This document shows positions 1 through 8,119 of a stretch of DNA of 64,000 bases, piece by piece. The notes beneath the pieces were generated by a model, which had not been told where the DNA came from, made no database searches, and worked only from the letters and a program-made list of their open reading frames with translations. Location: contig JAEXIT010000009.1 in the NCBI GenBank assembly GCA_023446155.1, forward strand, positions 106,793 to 170,792, read 5' to 3'. Each line of letters opens with the position of its first letter. Within the stretch, counting starts at the first letter, position 1. Origin of the DNA: Bacteroidota bacterium. Its GTDB lineage: Bacteria; Bacteroidota; Bacteroidia; Flavobacteriales; Flavobacteriaceae. Made by a program: the position numbers and the translations under genes.

Positions 1-59
1 TGCCATAGGAATTTTAAGTAGGCGGCTATTGGATGATACATCGACTAAAAATTAAACAG

Positions 60-67
60 CAAAGATA
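60..67 (-). promoter_or_regulatory. Promoter-like -7 box pointing off the left edge
   Basis: On the minus strand this reads TATCTTTG, a perfect match to the Bacteroidota -7 consensus TAnnTTTG. It points toward the left edge, where any gene it serves lies outside the window. I see no convincing TTG -33 element at the usual spacing. Nothing else is recognisable in positions 1-112, which form the 3' flank of the NAD operon. Confidence 0.3.
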
Positions 68-112
68 CACAGTACGGTTGGTGTATCGATGCTGTTAATG
101 CTATTCTGAAGA

Positions 113-1564
113 TTATTTTATTCGGCTTCGGATTTCTTTTAAGCTATCGTCCAGTAGTAAAACACCGTCGCGGAAGACTTCTTTTAGTTCGCCTTTGGCT
201 TCCTCTTCCCAGTTGCAATTGTCTTTTAGCTGGTAATGACCGTCCGAATCTTTAAAAATTTGAATGAGTCCTTTAGCGGATTTTTTGGTTCCGTCGTCTG
301 TAACCGGGTCTTTATAGATGGCACGACCGTTACCGTTAACTTCGCCGTAGGTGGCTTTCATGGCAAAGCCAAAAGTGTCCCGGGTATTGTATTGGTAGGT
401 ATAGGAGCCGATTCCCAATACGACATTGGTCGAAGCGAATCCTTTTTGTTTGAGTTGTTCGCAGATTTCGGTCGCACGTGCTACGGTAATACTATCGCCG
501 TAAATAGCGCCAATCTGTGGAATTAACTCTTTATAACCTTTGTCGTTCACGGTTCCGCCGAAAATATCCCAAAGAATTTCGATCACTCCTTTTTGTTCTT
601 CGAGTGTTTTTCCGTTTTTGTTTCCGCAGATAATCGCCACCGGATCACCGGAGTCAGGACGGATTACGACTTTCCCTTCGCGTGAAGTGATGCTCTCTTT
701 TAATCGGGGAAGATAATCGGTTAAAACTTTCCATAAATCCCAGGTGTCGGATACAATCGATACAATACCTTTTGGGTATATTTCTGTGGTTAATCTTTTA
801 AAGGTTTCAAATTCGCCTTCATTGGTACCCATGCACATCACGCTGTGTTCGGTTGCGGCTACAGAACCGCCAATAAGTTCAGAATCGGAATTGGCATTGT
901 AGTATTGTTCTAAAAATTCAATTGCAGGAATGGTATCGGTTCCGGTAAAACTCAATAAATGACCCGCACCGGATAGGGTAGCGGCTTCTATTCCGGCCAT
1001 TCCCCGCATGGAAAAATCATGCGCCTGCCAGTCGACAAATTCCGGAGCAGACGATGTTGTAGCAGCATAGCGATCCAGTAGGTTGCGGTATTGCCGGGCT
1101 ATGGTAGCTGATGTACAGGGCATCCATATCACGGCCGACAACAAGGTTTCGAAATAATTGGTCAGCCAGAAAAATTCCGGTCGTGTGTTGTACATCGTAA
1201 ACATCGGGATTCGGATCGGTACGGAACTACCTTCCGGAAGCGCTTTAAATACCATCGGAATATACCCCAGATCGTGTAGTGCTTCGATGTGTTGGGTACC
1301 TACCTGGTTTTCGCCCAAATAATTGTTGATTCTACGGGCGTATTTTTGTACCACTTCGGCTTTTGGCTGTTGGAAAAAGTCTTTTTCAAAACTTTCGATG
1401 ATATATTTTTTTATAAAATATTGTAAACCAAAAAATACGACTTCCTCTATACCTTCGATTCTGCTTTTTCGGGGAGTCCAGTTGGAATAAACCAGACTCG
1501 TCTGATCCGGGTACTGGCGTCTATGATCTACTTTATAGCCGTCGGTTAATAGTAATGGGTTCAT
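113..1564 (-). CDS. nadV: Nicotinamide phosphoribosyltransferase family protein (NAMPT/NadV)
   Basis: The 483-residue length is typical of NAMPT. Visible family motifs are TDGYK at 7-11, HDFSMRG near 182-188, GTDTIPAIE near 208-216 and SVAATEHS near 234-241. His240 aligns with the catalytic His247 of human NAMPT. IVSDTWDLW and RPDSGDP follow, as in the family. The family makes nicotinamide mononucleotide from nicotinamide and PRPP. The phage homologue Namat instead joins nicotinamide to ADP-ribose pyrophosphate to give NAD+ directly. This is the last gene of a minus-strand operon, 61 nt after the phosphatase gene. No NMN adenylyltransferase is present in the operon, so either a chromosomal NadD-type enzyme completes the pathway or this is a Namat-type enzyme. 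The family call is certain; the exact acceptor substrate is not. Confidence 0.93.
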   Translation of the reverse strand: MNPLLLTDGYKVDHRRQYPDQTSLVYSNWTPRKSRIEGIEEVVFFGLQYFIKKYIIESFEKDFFQQPKAEVVQKYARRINNYLGENQVGTQHIEALHDLGYIPMVFKALPEGSSVPIRIPMFTMYNTRPEFFWLTNYFETLLSAVIWMPCTSATIARQYRNLLDRYAATTSSAPEFVDWQAHDFSMRGMAGIEAATLSGAGHLLSFTGTDTIPAIEFLEQYYNANSDSELIGGSVAATEHSVMCMGTNEGEFETFKRLTTEIYPKGIVSIVSDTWDLWKVLTDYLPRLKESITSREGKVVIRPDSGDPVAIICGNKNGKTLEEQKGVIEILWDIFGGTVNDKGYKELIPQIGAIYGDSITVARATEICEQLKQKGFASTNVVLGIGSYTYQYNTRDTFGFAMKATYGEVNGNGRAIYKDPVTDDGTKKSAKGLIQIFKDSDGHYQLKDNCNWEEEAKGELKEVFRDGVLLLDDSLKEIRSRIK

Positions 1565-1625
1565 AATGGATATAGGTTATATGATGATTGATTTTGTTTT
1601 GTATAGGATGATTAAACTCCGGATG

Positions 1626-2360
1626 TTATCTGTTTCTGCCTTTTTCATCCGGATAAAGATCGATTAGTTTATCGCTTTGCCAGTATTCTTTTGTTGCAAT
1701 GTCCATTATTGATAGTCGTCCGGTAAATGCGGCGCCGGTATCGACATTCCAAACATTACAACCTTGCATGGGTACCGTTATATCATAGGTTAATGTTGGA
1801 GTATGACCGATAAAAATCTCGCTAAATAATAGCAACCGCTTTGGATATATTTTCATGTTGTCGACAACTCTGTAATTCATGGTCAAAGCCATCTCCCATA
1901 AGGTTCGATCCCAGTTATAATTGGACGTGTGAAACTCTTTTTCAGGACCATGCATAGAGGTAAAACCGGCATGTATAAACAAACGATTTTCATCATCAAC
2001 ATAATAATTGTGCATCTTGTCGAAAAAGTCGAGATGTTCTTTTCTGGAAGTTTCATCTACTGTTTCATAACTGTCATAAGTAGATTGGCCTCCGTGTTGC
2101 AACCACGTTTTGTTAATCGTCCCGGTTTTTAGCCATTCTTCACACCAAAAATCATGATTTCCTTTTATAAAAATACAATTATACTGTTGTGAAAATTTGA
2201 TAAGATAACTAACGGTTGCTGCCGAATCGCTCCAGCCATCGACAAGATCTCCTAAAAAGATAAAAGTATCATTTTGAGTAGGTGCTATTTTTGATAACAC
2301 TTGTTCCAGTCCTTTTAGTCCGCCGTGGATGTCGCCTATAACGAATGTTCTTGTTGTCAT
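1626..2360 (-). CDS. Calcineurin-like (PPP-type) metallophosphoesterase
   Basis: A 244-residue protein with the PPP metallophosphatase signature: GDIHG at 9-13, GDLVDG at 37-42 and GNHD at 67-70, plus distal metal-binding histidines (IHAGF and GHTP contexts). Such enzymes use a dinuclear metal centre and include bacterial PrpA/B-type protein phosphatases and ApaH-type dinucleotide hydrolases. The start codon overlaps the stop of kptA by 4 nt, so it is translated with the ADP-ribose genes. From that context a substrate such as an ADP-ribose phosphate, a dinucleotide or an RNA-end phosphate is plausible, but sequence alone does not decide. No signal peptide is seen, so it is cytoplasmic. Confidence 0.85.
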   Translation of the reverse strand: MTTRTFVIGDIHGGLKGLEQVLSKIAPTQNDTFIFLGDLVDGWSDSAATVSYLIKFSQQYNCIFIKGNHDFWCEEWLKTGTINKTWLQHGGQSTYDSYETVDETSRKEHLDFFDKMHNYYVDDENRLFIHAGFTSMHGPEKEFHTSNYNWDRTLWEMALTMNYRVVDNMKIYPKRLLLFSEIFIGHTPTLTYDITVPMQGCNVWNVDTGAAFTGRLSIMDIATKEYWQSDKLIDLYPDEKGRNR

Positions 2361-2899
2361 TTTGAAATATATTTTGGCGCGATAAAGTCGGTTAGCCAGA
2401 CACCGTTTTCAGATTGGTAGAACGCGATACCTTCGTTGTGCATCTCTCCGGATAATATGGTAAGAATAACCGGCTTGCCATGTCGGGAACCTACTTTATG
2501 AGCCGTTTCCTGATTCTGACTAAGGTGTACGTGCTGACGATTCATTTTTTTGATGCCTTCTGTACGTATAGCGTTTTCGAATTTTTCGGCTGTTCCGTGG
2601 AAAAGAAATTCGGGAGGAGTTTGTGCTTCCAATGCCAACTCGATAGCTATGGAGTGTCCCTGACTGGCTCTTATTTGTGTTTGATCACTATTAAAAGCAA
2701 ATCTTTTTTTATCATTGGTAGCTACGACTTCCTCTAATTCTTTCATTGTAAAAATGTAATTTTTTGCAGCTGCTTTTTGAATAAGTTCCTCCACATTAGC
2801 CCAACCGTTTTCGTCCAGTTGTAACCCTATTTTTTCAGGTTGATGGCGTAATACCAAACTTAAAAATTTGCTTATTCTTTTTTTATGTTCTTCTGTCAT
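2357..2899 (-). CDS. kptA: RNA 2'-phosphotransferase, Tpt1/KptA family
   Basis: A 180-residue protein, the usual KptA length. Tpt1 transfers an internal RNA 2'-phosphate to NAD+, giving 2'-OH RNA, nicotinamide and ADP-ribose 1''-2''-cyclic phosphate. The N-terminal winged-helix part carries Arg18-His19 in LVLRHQPEKIGL, matching the start of the Arg-His-Arg-Arg active-site tetrad. RASQGHS and the ADP-ribosyltransferase-fold segment FHGTAEKF with HVHLSQ follow. Both products, nicotinamide and an ADP-ribose phosphate, are inputs for neighbouring enzymes (NAMPT, macrodomain). It lies 4 nt after the macrodomain gene and overlaps the phosphatase gene by 4 nt. Confidence 0.93.
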   Translation of the reverse strand: MTEEHKKRISKFLSLVLRHQPEKIGLQLDENGWANVEELIQKAAAKNYIFTMKELEEVVATNDKKRFAFNSDQTQIRASQGHSIAIELALEAQTPPEFLFHGTAEKFENAIRTEGIKKMNRQHVHLSQNQETAHKVGSRHGKPVILTILSGEMHNEGIAFYQSENGVWLTDFIAPKYISK

Positions 2900-2903
2900 G
2901 ATT

Positions 2904-3422
2904 TTAATTTTTTAGTCTTTCCGCATAGAGCGTATAATTTTCCTGATCAAAACACACGAAATATACCACTTCTAAAGTGTGTGGCTCTTTTTCTAAAAAA
3001 GAGGTCACAGTTTCGATTGCAATTGTGGCAGCTTCGGCTTTTGGAAAACGATAAATGCCGGTACTGATATTCGGAAAGGCAATTGTTTTACTATTTAATT
3101 CGGAGGCTAATTTTAAGGTGTTGTAATAACAATTAGCTAATATTGTGTGGTCTTTTTCACGGTCATTCCAAACCGGACCTACGGTATGAATTACGTACCG
3201 ACAAGGTAGCTGACCACCGGAAGTATAAACTGCTTCACCGGTTTTGCAACCTCCTTGTTTGTTGCGAATCGCAATACATTCGTCGAGTATCTGTTTGCCT
3301 CCGGCTCTATGAATGGCGCCGTCAACACCACCACCGCCAAGTAATGAGGTGTTGGCTGCATTAACGATTATATCGGCTTGTACCTGAGTAATGTCGCCTT
3401 GGATTAATGCTATTTTTGCCAT
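2904..3422 (-). CDS. Macrodomain protein, O-acetyl-ADP-ribose deacetylase/YmdB-like
   Basis: A single-domain macrodomain of 172 residues with canonical ADP-ribose-binding motifs: NAAN at 21-24, a glycine-rich GGGGVDGAIHRAGG at 29-42, GEAVYTSGG, VIHTVGPVW and the ISTGIYRFP loop. The MacroD/YmdB class hydrolyses O-acetyl-ADP-ribose and mono-ADP-ribosyl esters, and related macrodomains remove the phosphate of ADP-ribose-1''-phosphate, the downstream product of Tpt1. Its position directly before kptA, 4 nt apart, supports a role in processing Tpt1 by-products or reversing ADP-ribosylation. Cytoplasmic, no extra domains. Confidence 0.93.
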   Translation of the reverse strand: MAKIALIQGDITQVQADIIVNAANTSLLGGGGVDGAIHRAGGKQILDECIAIRNKQGGCKTGEAVYTSGGQLPCRYVIHTVGPVWNDREKDHTILANCYYNTLKLASELNSKTIAFPNISTGIYRFPKAEAATIAIETVTSFLEKEPHTLEVVYFVCFDQENYTLYAERLKN

Positions 3423-3424
3423 AA

Positions 3425-3967
3425 TTATAAAGTGATTAATTCGTCTCGTACTTCCATTAAAGCAAATCCTAAAAGATTAAGACCTTTCCAGTTTTGTGGA
3501 TTCGTAATTTCGGGATTGTCAGCTGCCATTCCGATGCCCCATATCGCATCCACAGGACTCGCTTCTACCAGTATCCTATTGTTTGTATTTAGTAAAAATT
3601 CGCGTAAATCGGAATGTTGACTGAATTTATGGTAATTTCCTTCTTTTACTATGGAATACCTGTTTTTTAGCCATATTTCGTCATTGTAACGGGTAACTTC
3701 ACGACCTAATTTTTTGGCTTCCGCAGCTGTTTTGGACTGAAGTATTTTTTCAAAAGTAATAGTATCATTAAATAAAATCGCTTTTTGAGCCATCATCCAA
3801 TGTTCGGCCGTTTTGTATTCAATATTGTTTACCGTAAAAGGACTTTCCCACCACTGACTAAAACAGGCTTTGGTAATGATGCCGTCTTTCGAAGCTTGAT
3901 GTCCCCAAAAGAAAATGTATTTTAGTGTCTCTGGATTTTCAAATAACTGTTCTAATGTGTATTTCAT
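3425..3967 (-). CDS. NADAR family N-glycosidase-like protein (YbiA-like)
   Basis: A 180-residue NADAR (NAD and ADP-ribose associated) domain. Recognisable segments are FFWGHQ, a Trp-rich FSQWWESPF, the core YKTAEHWMMAQKA, an EVTRYNDEIW stretch and the C-terminal DAIWGIGM. The family includes YbiA, which acts on riboflavin-pathway intermediates, and enzymes that remove ADP-ribose from guanine bases as antitoxins to DarT. In this operon the ADP-ribose-related role is the more natural reading, though no DarT-like toxin is present in the window. It overlaps the upstream PRPP-synthetase-like gene by 4 nt and is separated from the macro gene by 2 nt, so it is tightly co-translated. Confidence 0.88.
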   Translation of the reverse strand: MKYTLEQLFENPETLKYIFFWGHQASKDGIITKACFSQWWESPFTVNNIEYKTAEHWMMAQKAILFNDTITFEKILQSKTAAEAKKLGREVTRYNDEIWLKNRYSIVKEGNYHKFSQHSDLREFLLNTNNRILVEASPVDAIWGIGMAADNPEITNPQNWKGLNLLGFALMEVRDELITL

Positions 3968-4812
3968 GATTGACGTTCCAAGTGTTCTATTTTAATTTGC
4001 ATTACATTTTCATGTTGGATTTCTTTAAACGAATCGGTCGTGAAAATTTTGGTAAAATATCCGGATAAGGCCTCAAATCCTTTGTTAAAAATGCCATGAC
4101 TGATGGCAAGGTAAAGGTTCCCGGCGTTTTTGTTTTTTAGTTCTTCTGCCAAACCTAAAAAAGTGCCGCCGCCGTCGCAAATATCATCTACAATCAGGCA
4201 ATCTTTACCATTCAAATCATTGTCGTATACTTTAAAACCGGAGAGTTTGCCCGTTTTGACATCGCGGCTTTTGGAACATTCCACGACCTCAATGCCACCT
4301 AAGGCTTCCGAAACTTTGTAAATCTTTTTTAAAGCGCCACCATCCGGTGAAATCAGCTTTAAATCGGTATTGATGTATTCGGTGACTTTTTTGATAAAAA
4401 GATGGTTGTCTAGTACTTCGCAATTGTTCAAAAGAGCCGGGGTGACTTCCGAATGCGGATCGTATATTGTTATTTTTTGTAATTGCAGATTGTTGATAAT
4501 ATCGGCATATACTTTTACCGAAAGCGCTTCGCCTTTTATCATAACCCGATCCTGACGTGCCGCCGGGAAATAAGGGATAAAAGCTTCTATTGTTGTAATA
4601 CCCATTCGTTTTAACGCGTCCACAGCAATACAAAATAAACCAAGATCGTTAAACGAATTGATCCGTTGCGTGATGATTATAGTTTGGGAGGTATCAAAGT
4701 CGGGGTTGATTTTTATATGCGGTTCGCCACCTGAAAAAACAAACGACTGATAGGTTAGCGCGTTTGCTGTTCCATATGGTGTAAAGTCCGAAGTTAGATT
4801 AAGTGTTTTCAT
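3964..4812 (-). CDS. Divergent ribose-phosphate pyrophosphokinase family protein (possible ADP-ribose pyrophosphokinase)
   Basis: About 282 residues from the ATG at 4812, shorter than the usual 310-320 of housekeeping Prs. It keeps the family motifs ARQDR at 85-89, a YDPHS segment near 118-121 (usually DLH) and the ribose-5-phosphate loop as DDICDGGGT at 209-217 (usually DDxxDTGGT). The reading frame stays open to a TTG near 4833, but that codon lies inside a perfect -7 box, so the ATG is preferred. Phage genomes pair this divergent type with NAMPT homologues. There it either feeds PRPP to NAMPT or, in NARP1, pyrophosphorylates ADP-ribose (Adps). Its place beside NADAR, macro, kptA and a NAMPT homologue makes the ADP-ribose option attractive but unproven. 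Confidence 0.85.
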   Translation of the reverse strand: MKTLNLTSDFTPYGTANALTYQSFVFSGGEPHIKINPDFDTSQTIIITQRINSFNDLGLFCIAVDALKRMGITTIEAFIPYFPAARQDRVMIKGEALSVKVYADIINNLQLQKITIYDPHSEVTPALLNNCEVLDNHLFIKKVTEYINTDLKLISPDGGALKKIYKVSEALGGIEVVECSKSRDVKTGKLSGFKVYDNDLNGKDCLIVDDICDGGGTFLGLAEELKNKNAGNLYLAISHGIFNKGFEALSGYFTKIFTTDSFKEIQHENVMQIKIEHLERQS

Positions 4813-4830
4813 GTTTGTGTTATTTTTACG

Positions 4831-4883
4831 CAAAGTTAAAGTAAAATTATGATTCAGGAAAATAATATGTGTAAAAAATACGC
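4831..4883 (-). promoter_or_regulatory. Promoter of the NAD/ADP-ribose operon with candidate NrtR site
   Basis: On the minus strand TAACTTTG (plus-strand 4831-4838) is a perfect TAnnTTTG -7 box about 20 nt before the ATG at 4812. A dyad TTTTTAC/GTAAAAT straddles this box. A second element at 4870-4883, TGTAAAAAATACGC on the plus strand, resembles TGTAAAAATAAGC at 5657-5669 just upstream of the nrtR-like gene. A shared motif before both units would suit an autoregulated NrtR, but no NrtR consensus for this family was available to compare. Confidence 0.45.
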
Positions 4884-4937
4884 AAATTAATGCTGTAAAA
4901 TTTGTATAAAGGATTTACAGTGTTTATTTTTAGGGTG

Positions 4938-5636
4938 TTAGCTAAATTTTATTTCGAAATGAAATCCGTTTAATTCGAGTTCCCGGTATTTTTTTTCGTT
5001 GAATTTGAAAAGTTTAGCCGGACGACCGCTTTTTACGGAAACGATTTTATCGGTTTCGTCAATGATGCCAAATCCGAGTATTTTCTTTCGGAAATTACGA
5101 CGATCGATGTTTTTTTCGAGTAGGGTGGTGTATAGGTTTTCCAATTCGGAAAAAAGAAATTCGGTTCCCAACAGGTCAAATCCAATGGGTTGATAGGTGA
5201 GTTTGTTTTTTAAACGGGAAAAAGCCGTGTTGATTATTTCACGATGATCATAAGCCAGATCCGGGAGCTTGTCAATCGGAAACCACTTCGCTTTTTCAGC
5301 ATCGGTGTTGGTCGTGGTGGTTAGTGTTAATTTGGAAGGATCAACCAGTGCAAAATAGGCCACTGAAACTACCCGAAATCGCGGATCGCGATCAATTTTG
5401 TCGCCAAAAGTATAGAGTTGTTCCAGGTAGTTGACGGTGATTCCGGTTTCCTCCCGTAGTTCGCGGGTTACTGCAGCGGTTAAGGATTCGTCGTTTAAAA
5501 CAAAACCTCCGGGTAAGCACCATGAATTTTTGGTATCGCCAAATTTTTGTTTGACCAAAAGAACAAAAAGCTGGTTTTTCTCATAACCAAACACAATGGC
5601 ATCCACTGCAATTTTTATATTTTGAATAATAGACAT
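4938..5636 (-). CDS. nrtR: NrtR-like Nudix transcriptional regulator
   Basis: A 232-residue protein with an N-terminal Nudix domain and a C-terminal winged-helix region of about 75 residues (KKILGFGII, SGRPAKLFKF), the NrtR architecture. NrtR repressors control NAD biosynthesis genes and release DNA on binding ADP-ribose. The Nudix box at 44-66 is complete: G, five residues, E, seven residues, then RELREETGI. Many NrtR proteins have lost catalytic residues here, so this one may still hydrolyse ADP-ribose. It lies immediately upstream of the PRPP-synthetase-like gene on the same strand, 125 nt from its ATG, with the operon promoter between them. It is the obvious regulator of that operon. Confidence 0.87.
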   Translation of the reverse strand: MSIIQNIKIAVDAIVFGYEKNQLFVLLVKQKFGDTKNSWCLPGGFVLNDESLTAAVTRELREETGITVNYLEQLYTFGDKIDRDPRFRVVSVAYFALVDPSKLTLTTTTNTDAEKAKWFPIDKLPDLAYDHREIINTAFSRLKNKLTYQPIGFDLLGTEFLFSELENLYTTLLEKNIDRRNFRKKILGFGIIDETDKIVSVKSGRPAKLFKFNEKKYRELELNGFHFEIKFS

Positions 5637-5688
5637 TTTGTTCTTTTAGGTGATGATGTAAAAATAAGCTATTTAGGCGAATCTTTTC

Positions 5689-7560
5689 TTATTCCATTTT
5701 AGCACTCAGCTCAAACCAGCGTTCTTCCCTTTCTTCCAATTGGGTGATGATTTGCTGTAGTTCGTTGGCTTTGGCCGAAATGTCGTTGTCGGACACTTTA
5801 CCATCGGAAAAAAGCTTTTCGATTTCCGCTTTTTTGAATTCCAGATCTTTGATCTCGCGTTCTATTTTCTGAAATTCTTTTTGTTCGTTAAACGTAAGAC
5901 CTTGTTTGACTTGGTTTTGTTTCCAGTTGACTTTCTCTTTCGCTTCTTCTTTTTCGGGTTCGGCACTATCTTCATACGATCTGAAATCGGAATAATTTCC
6001 TGGGAAATCCTCGATTATCCCTTGTCCGCGGAATACAAACAAGTGATCCACGATTTTATCCATAAAGTAACGGTCGTGCGAAACTACCAATAAACAACCC
6101 GGATAATCCAACAGGAAGTTTTCCAGTACGTTTAGCGTTACGATATCCAAATCGTTTGTAGGCTCATCGAGAATCAGGAAATTTGGATTCTGAATTAAAA
6201 CGGTACACAGGTACAAACGCTTTAGTTCACCACCACTTAGTTTTTCAACGTAATCGTGTTGCTTTTTACGGTCAAACAGGAAACGTTCCAGTAATTGTCC
6301 GGCCGAAATGCTACGTCCTTTGGTCAATGGAATGTATTCGCCGTATTCTTTAATGATGTCGATGACCTTTTGTTCCGGTTTCGGATTGATACCGCTTTGG
6401 GTGTAATAGCCCACTTTTATCGTTTCACCAATCACCACTTTCCCGTTGTCCGGTTGGATGGTTTGGGTTAGTATGTTTAAAAATGTCGATTTACCGGTTC
6501 CGTTTTTTCCGATAATTCCGATGCGTTCTCCGCGGTTAAACGTATAGTCAAAACCATCCAGAATCACACGGTCGTTGAATTTTTTGGAAACTTTATGGAG
6601 TTCGATAATTTTGCTCCCCATACGTTCCATATTGATTTCCAGTTCCACCTGATTTTCTTTACGGCGGCTTTGGGCTTTTTCTTTGATCACGTAAAAGTCA
6701 TCAATCCTCGATTTGGATTTGGTGGTACGTGCTTTTGGCTGGCGACGCATCCAATCGAGTTCTTTTACAAAAAGATTTTGTGCTTTGTCAATGCTGGCAT
6801 TTTCGGAGGCAATTCGTTCCTCTTTTTTCGCCAGATAATAGGAGTAATTACCTTTGTATTGGTATAATTTTCCGTTGTCCAGTTCGATGATTTCGTTACA
6901 AACGCGTTCCAAAAAGAAACGGTCGTGTGTGACCATAAACAAGGTTATGTTTTCTTTGGCAAAATAATTTTCAAGCCATTCGATCATTTCCAGATCCAAA
7001 TGGTTGGTTGGCTCATCCAGAATCAATAAATCGGGTTTGTTGATCAGGATAATGGCCAGAGCCAAACGTTTTTTCTGTCCTCCGGAAAGGTTTTTGACTT
7101 TCAGTTTCAGGTCCTCCAGTTTTAATTTGAATAGGATTTGCTTGTACTGAGTCTCAAAATCCCAGGCATTGTGCAAGTCCATTTTTTCAAAAGCTTTCTG
7201 GTAGGCTTCCTCATCCTCCGGATTTTCAAGTGCCTTTTCGTACTGTTCGATTACCTTTAGTATCTCATTGTCGGAAGCGAAAATACTTTCCTCAATCGTT
7301 AATTCTTGTTGTAAACTCGGTTCTTGCGATAAGAAAGCCATCTTGATTTCTTTTCGCATCACAATCTGACCGCTGTCGGGCGTGTCTTCTCCGGTAATGA
7401 TTTTTAATATCGAGGTCTTTCCCGTTCCGTTTTTGGCTACAAAAGCAATTTTCTGATCTTTGTTGATTCCAAAGGAAAGGTTTTCAAATAAAACGCGCTC
7501 TCCAAACGACTTGGAAATATTTTCTACTGATAGGTAATTCACGACGGTACTTTTTTGCAA
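5689..7560 (-). CDS. ABC-F family ATPase, Uup-like
   Basis: A 623-residue soluble protein with two ABC ATPase domains and no membrane segment. The first has Walker A KNGTGKTS near 43-50, signature LSGGQKKRLAL and Walker B LLILDEPTNHLD. The second has GKNGTGKSTFL, LSGGELKRLYL and FLILDEPTNDLD. An ABC-F linker lies between them, and the C-terminal 90 residues form a charged coiled coil as in Uup. ABC-F proteins bind ribosomes or branched nucleic acid intermediates, and Uup is linked to transposon excision and translation. The gene is transcribed alone, ending 52 nt before nrtR on the same strand. The subfamily assignment (Uup rather than Ettl/YbiT) rests on the coiled coil. Confidence 0.9.
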   Translation of the reverse strand: MQKSTVVNYLSVENISKSFGERVLFENLSFGINKDQKIAFVAKNGTGKTSILKIITGEDTPDSGQIVMRKEIKMAFLSQEPSLQQELTIEESIFASDNEILKVIEQYEKALENPEDEEAYQKAFEKMDLHNAWDFETQYKQILFKLKLEDLKLKVKNLSGGQKKRLALAIILINKPDLLILDEPTNHLDLEMIEWLENYFAKENITLFMVTHDRFFLERVCNEIIELDNGKLYQYKGNYSYYLAKKEERIASENASIDKAQNLFVKELDWMRRQPKARTTKSKSRIDDFYVIKEKAQSRRKENQVELEINMERMGSKIIELHKVSKKFNDRVILDGFDYTFNRGERIGIIGKNGTGKSTFLNILTQTIQPDNGKVVIGETIKVGYYTQSGINPKPEQKVIDIIKEYGEYIPLTKGRSISAGQLLERFLFDRKKQHDYVEKLSGGELKRLYLCTVLIQNPNFLILDEPTNDLDIVTLNVLENFLLDYPGCLLVVSHDRYFMDKIVDHLFVFRGQGIIEDFPGNYSDFRSYEDSAEPEKEEAKEKVNWKQNQVKQGLTFNEQKEFQKIEREIKDLEFKKAEIEKLFSDGKVSDNDISAKANELQQIITQLEEREERWFELSAKME

Positions 7561-7625
7561 AAGTAAGCTTTATTTATAATTTTCGTTTTGTGAAATTTTT
7601 TAGAATGATAAAATAAGAAAAGAGC

Positions 7626-7633
7626 TACTTTTG
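7626..7633 (+). promoter_or_regulatory. -7 box TACTTTTG before the 7658 lipoprotein gene
   Basis: TACTTTTG matches TAnnTTTG exactly and ends 24 nt before the ATG at 7658. A -33 TTG at normal spacing is not obvious. Confidence 0.4.
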
Positions 7634-7657
7634 GGCTCGTTTTAAAGAAAGAGAATA

Positions 7658-8059
7658 ATGAAGTTACGATTGATATCGATTTTTACGATCGCAAGCGGGG
7701 CGTTACTGCTGCAATCGTGTAGTTATGGTACCTATGTAGGTGAGACATTTACACCATTAACGGAGACAATTGAAGCCTGTACAACACCGCCGGAACAGGT
7801 GGATTTATTTTTTGAAGGGGAAAAAATTGACTTTGATTATGTGAAAATCGGACTCATTCAGGTAGAAGGAGCTAAAGATACACCACAGAGCGAGTTGATC
7901 ACTAAATTAAAAAAAGGAGCGCAAAAGAGGTGTGCCGATGCAATTATCGGGATCAAAAAAGTATATCAAACCAGGGAAGAGGGGTTGTTGTTTACCGATG
8001 TAAAACCGACGGCCTATTCCTCCGAGGTTTTTTATGGGGTGGCGGTACGCAAACGTTAA
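7658..8059 (+). CDS. Small lipoprotein of unknown function
   Basis: A 133-residue protein with a lipoprotein signal peptide (hydrophobic ISIFTIASGALLL, then lipobox LQSC with Cys at about 21). The mature part has two further cysteines and a pattern seen in heavy-metal-binding or YbjQ-like small domains (YVKIGLIQVEGA, then CADAIIGIKKV), but I do not recognise a named family with confidence. No operon partner: a terminator-poor 60-nt gap separates it from the glycosyltransferase, which has its own -7 box. It should be anchored in the outer or inner membrane facing the periplasm. Confidence 0.75.
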   Translation: MKLRLISIFTIASGALLLQSCSYGTYVGETFTPLTETIEACTTPPEQVDLFFEGEKIDFDYVKIGLIQVEGAKDTPQSELITKLKKGAQKRCADAIIGIKKVYQTREEGLLFTDVKPTAYSSEVFYGVAVRKR

Positions 8060-8107
8060 AAAATATTCCCGGAGAAACATACCGGATCATTTTGAACTTT
8101 TACTGTT

Positions 8108-8115
8108 TATATTTG
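8108..8115 (+). promoter_or_regulatory. -7 box TATATTTG immediately before the glycosyltransferase start
   Basis: TATATTTG is a perfect TAnnTTTG box ending only 5 nt before the ATG at 8120. Transcription would therefore start at or next to the ATG, giving a leaderless or nearly leaderless mRNA. The ATG is well supported because the protein starts directly with the GT2 strand SVIILNYN. Confidence 0.4.
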
Positions 8116-8119
8116 TAGC

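Noticed and set aside
4813..4833. Upstream TTG start for the PRPP-synthetase-like gene
   Set aside because: The codon overlaps a perfect TAACTTTG -7 box on the same strand and would not be within the transcript; the ATG at 4812 fits the family N-terminus.
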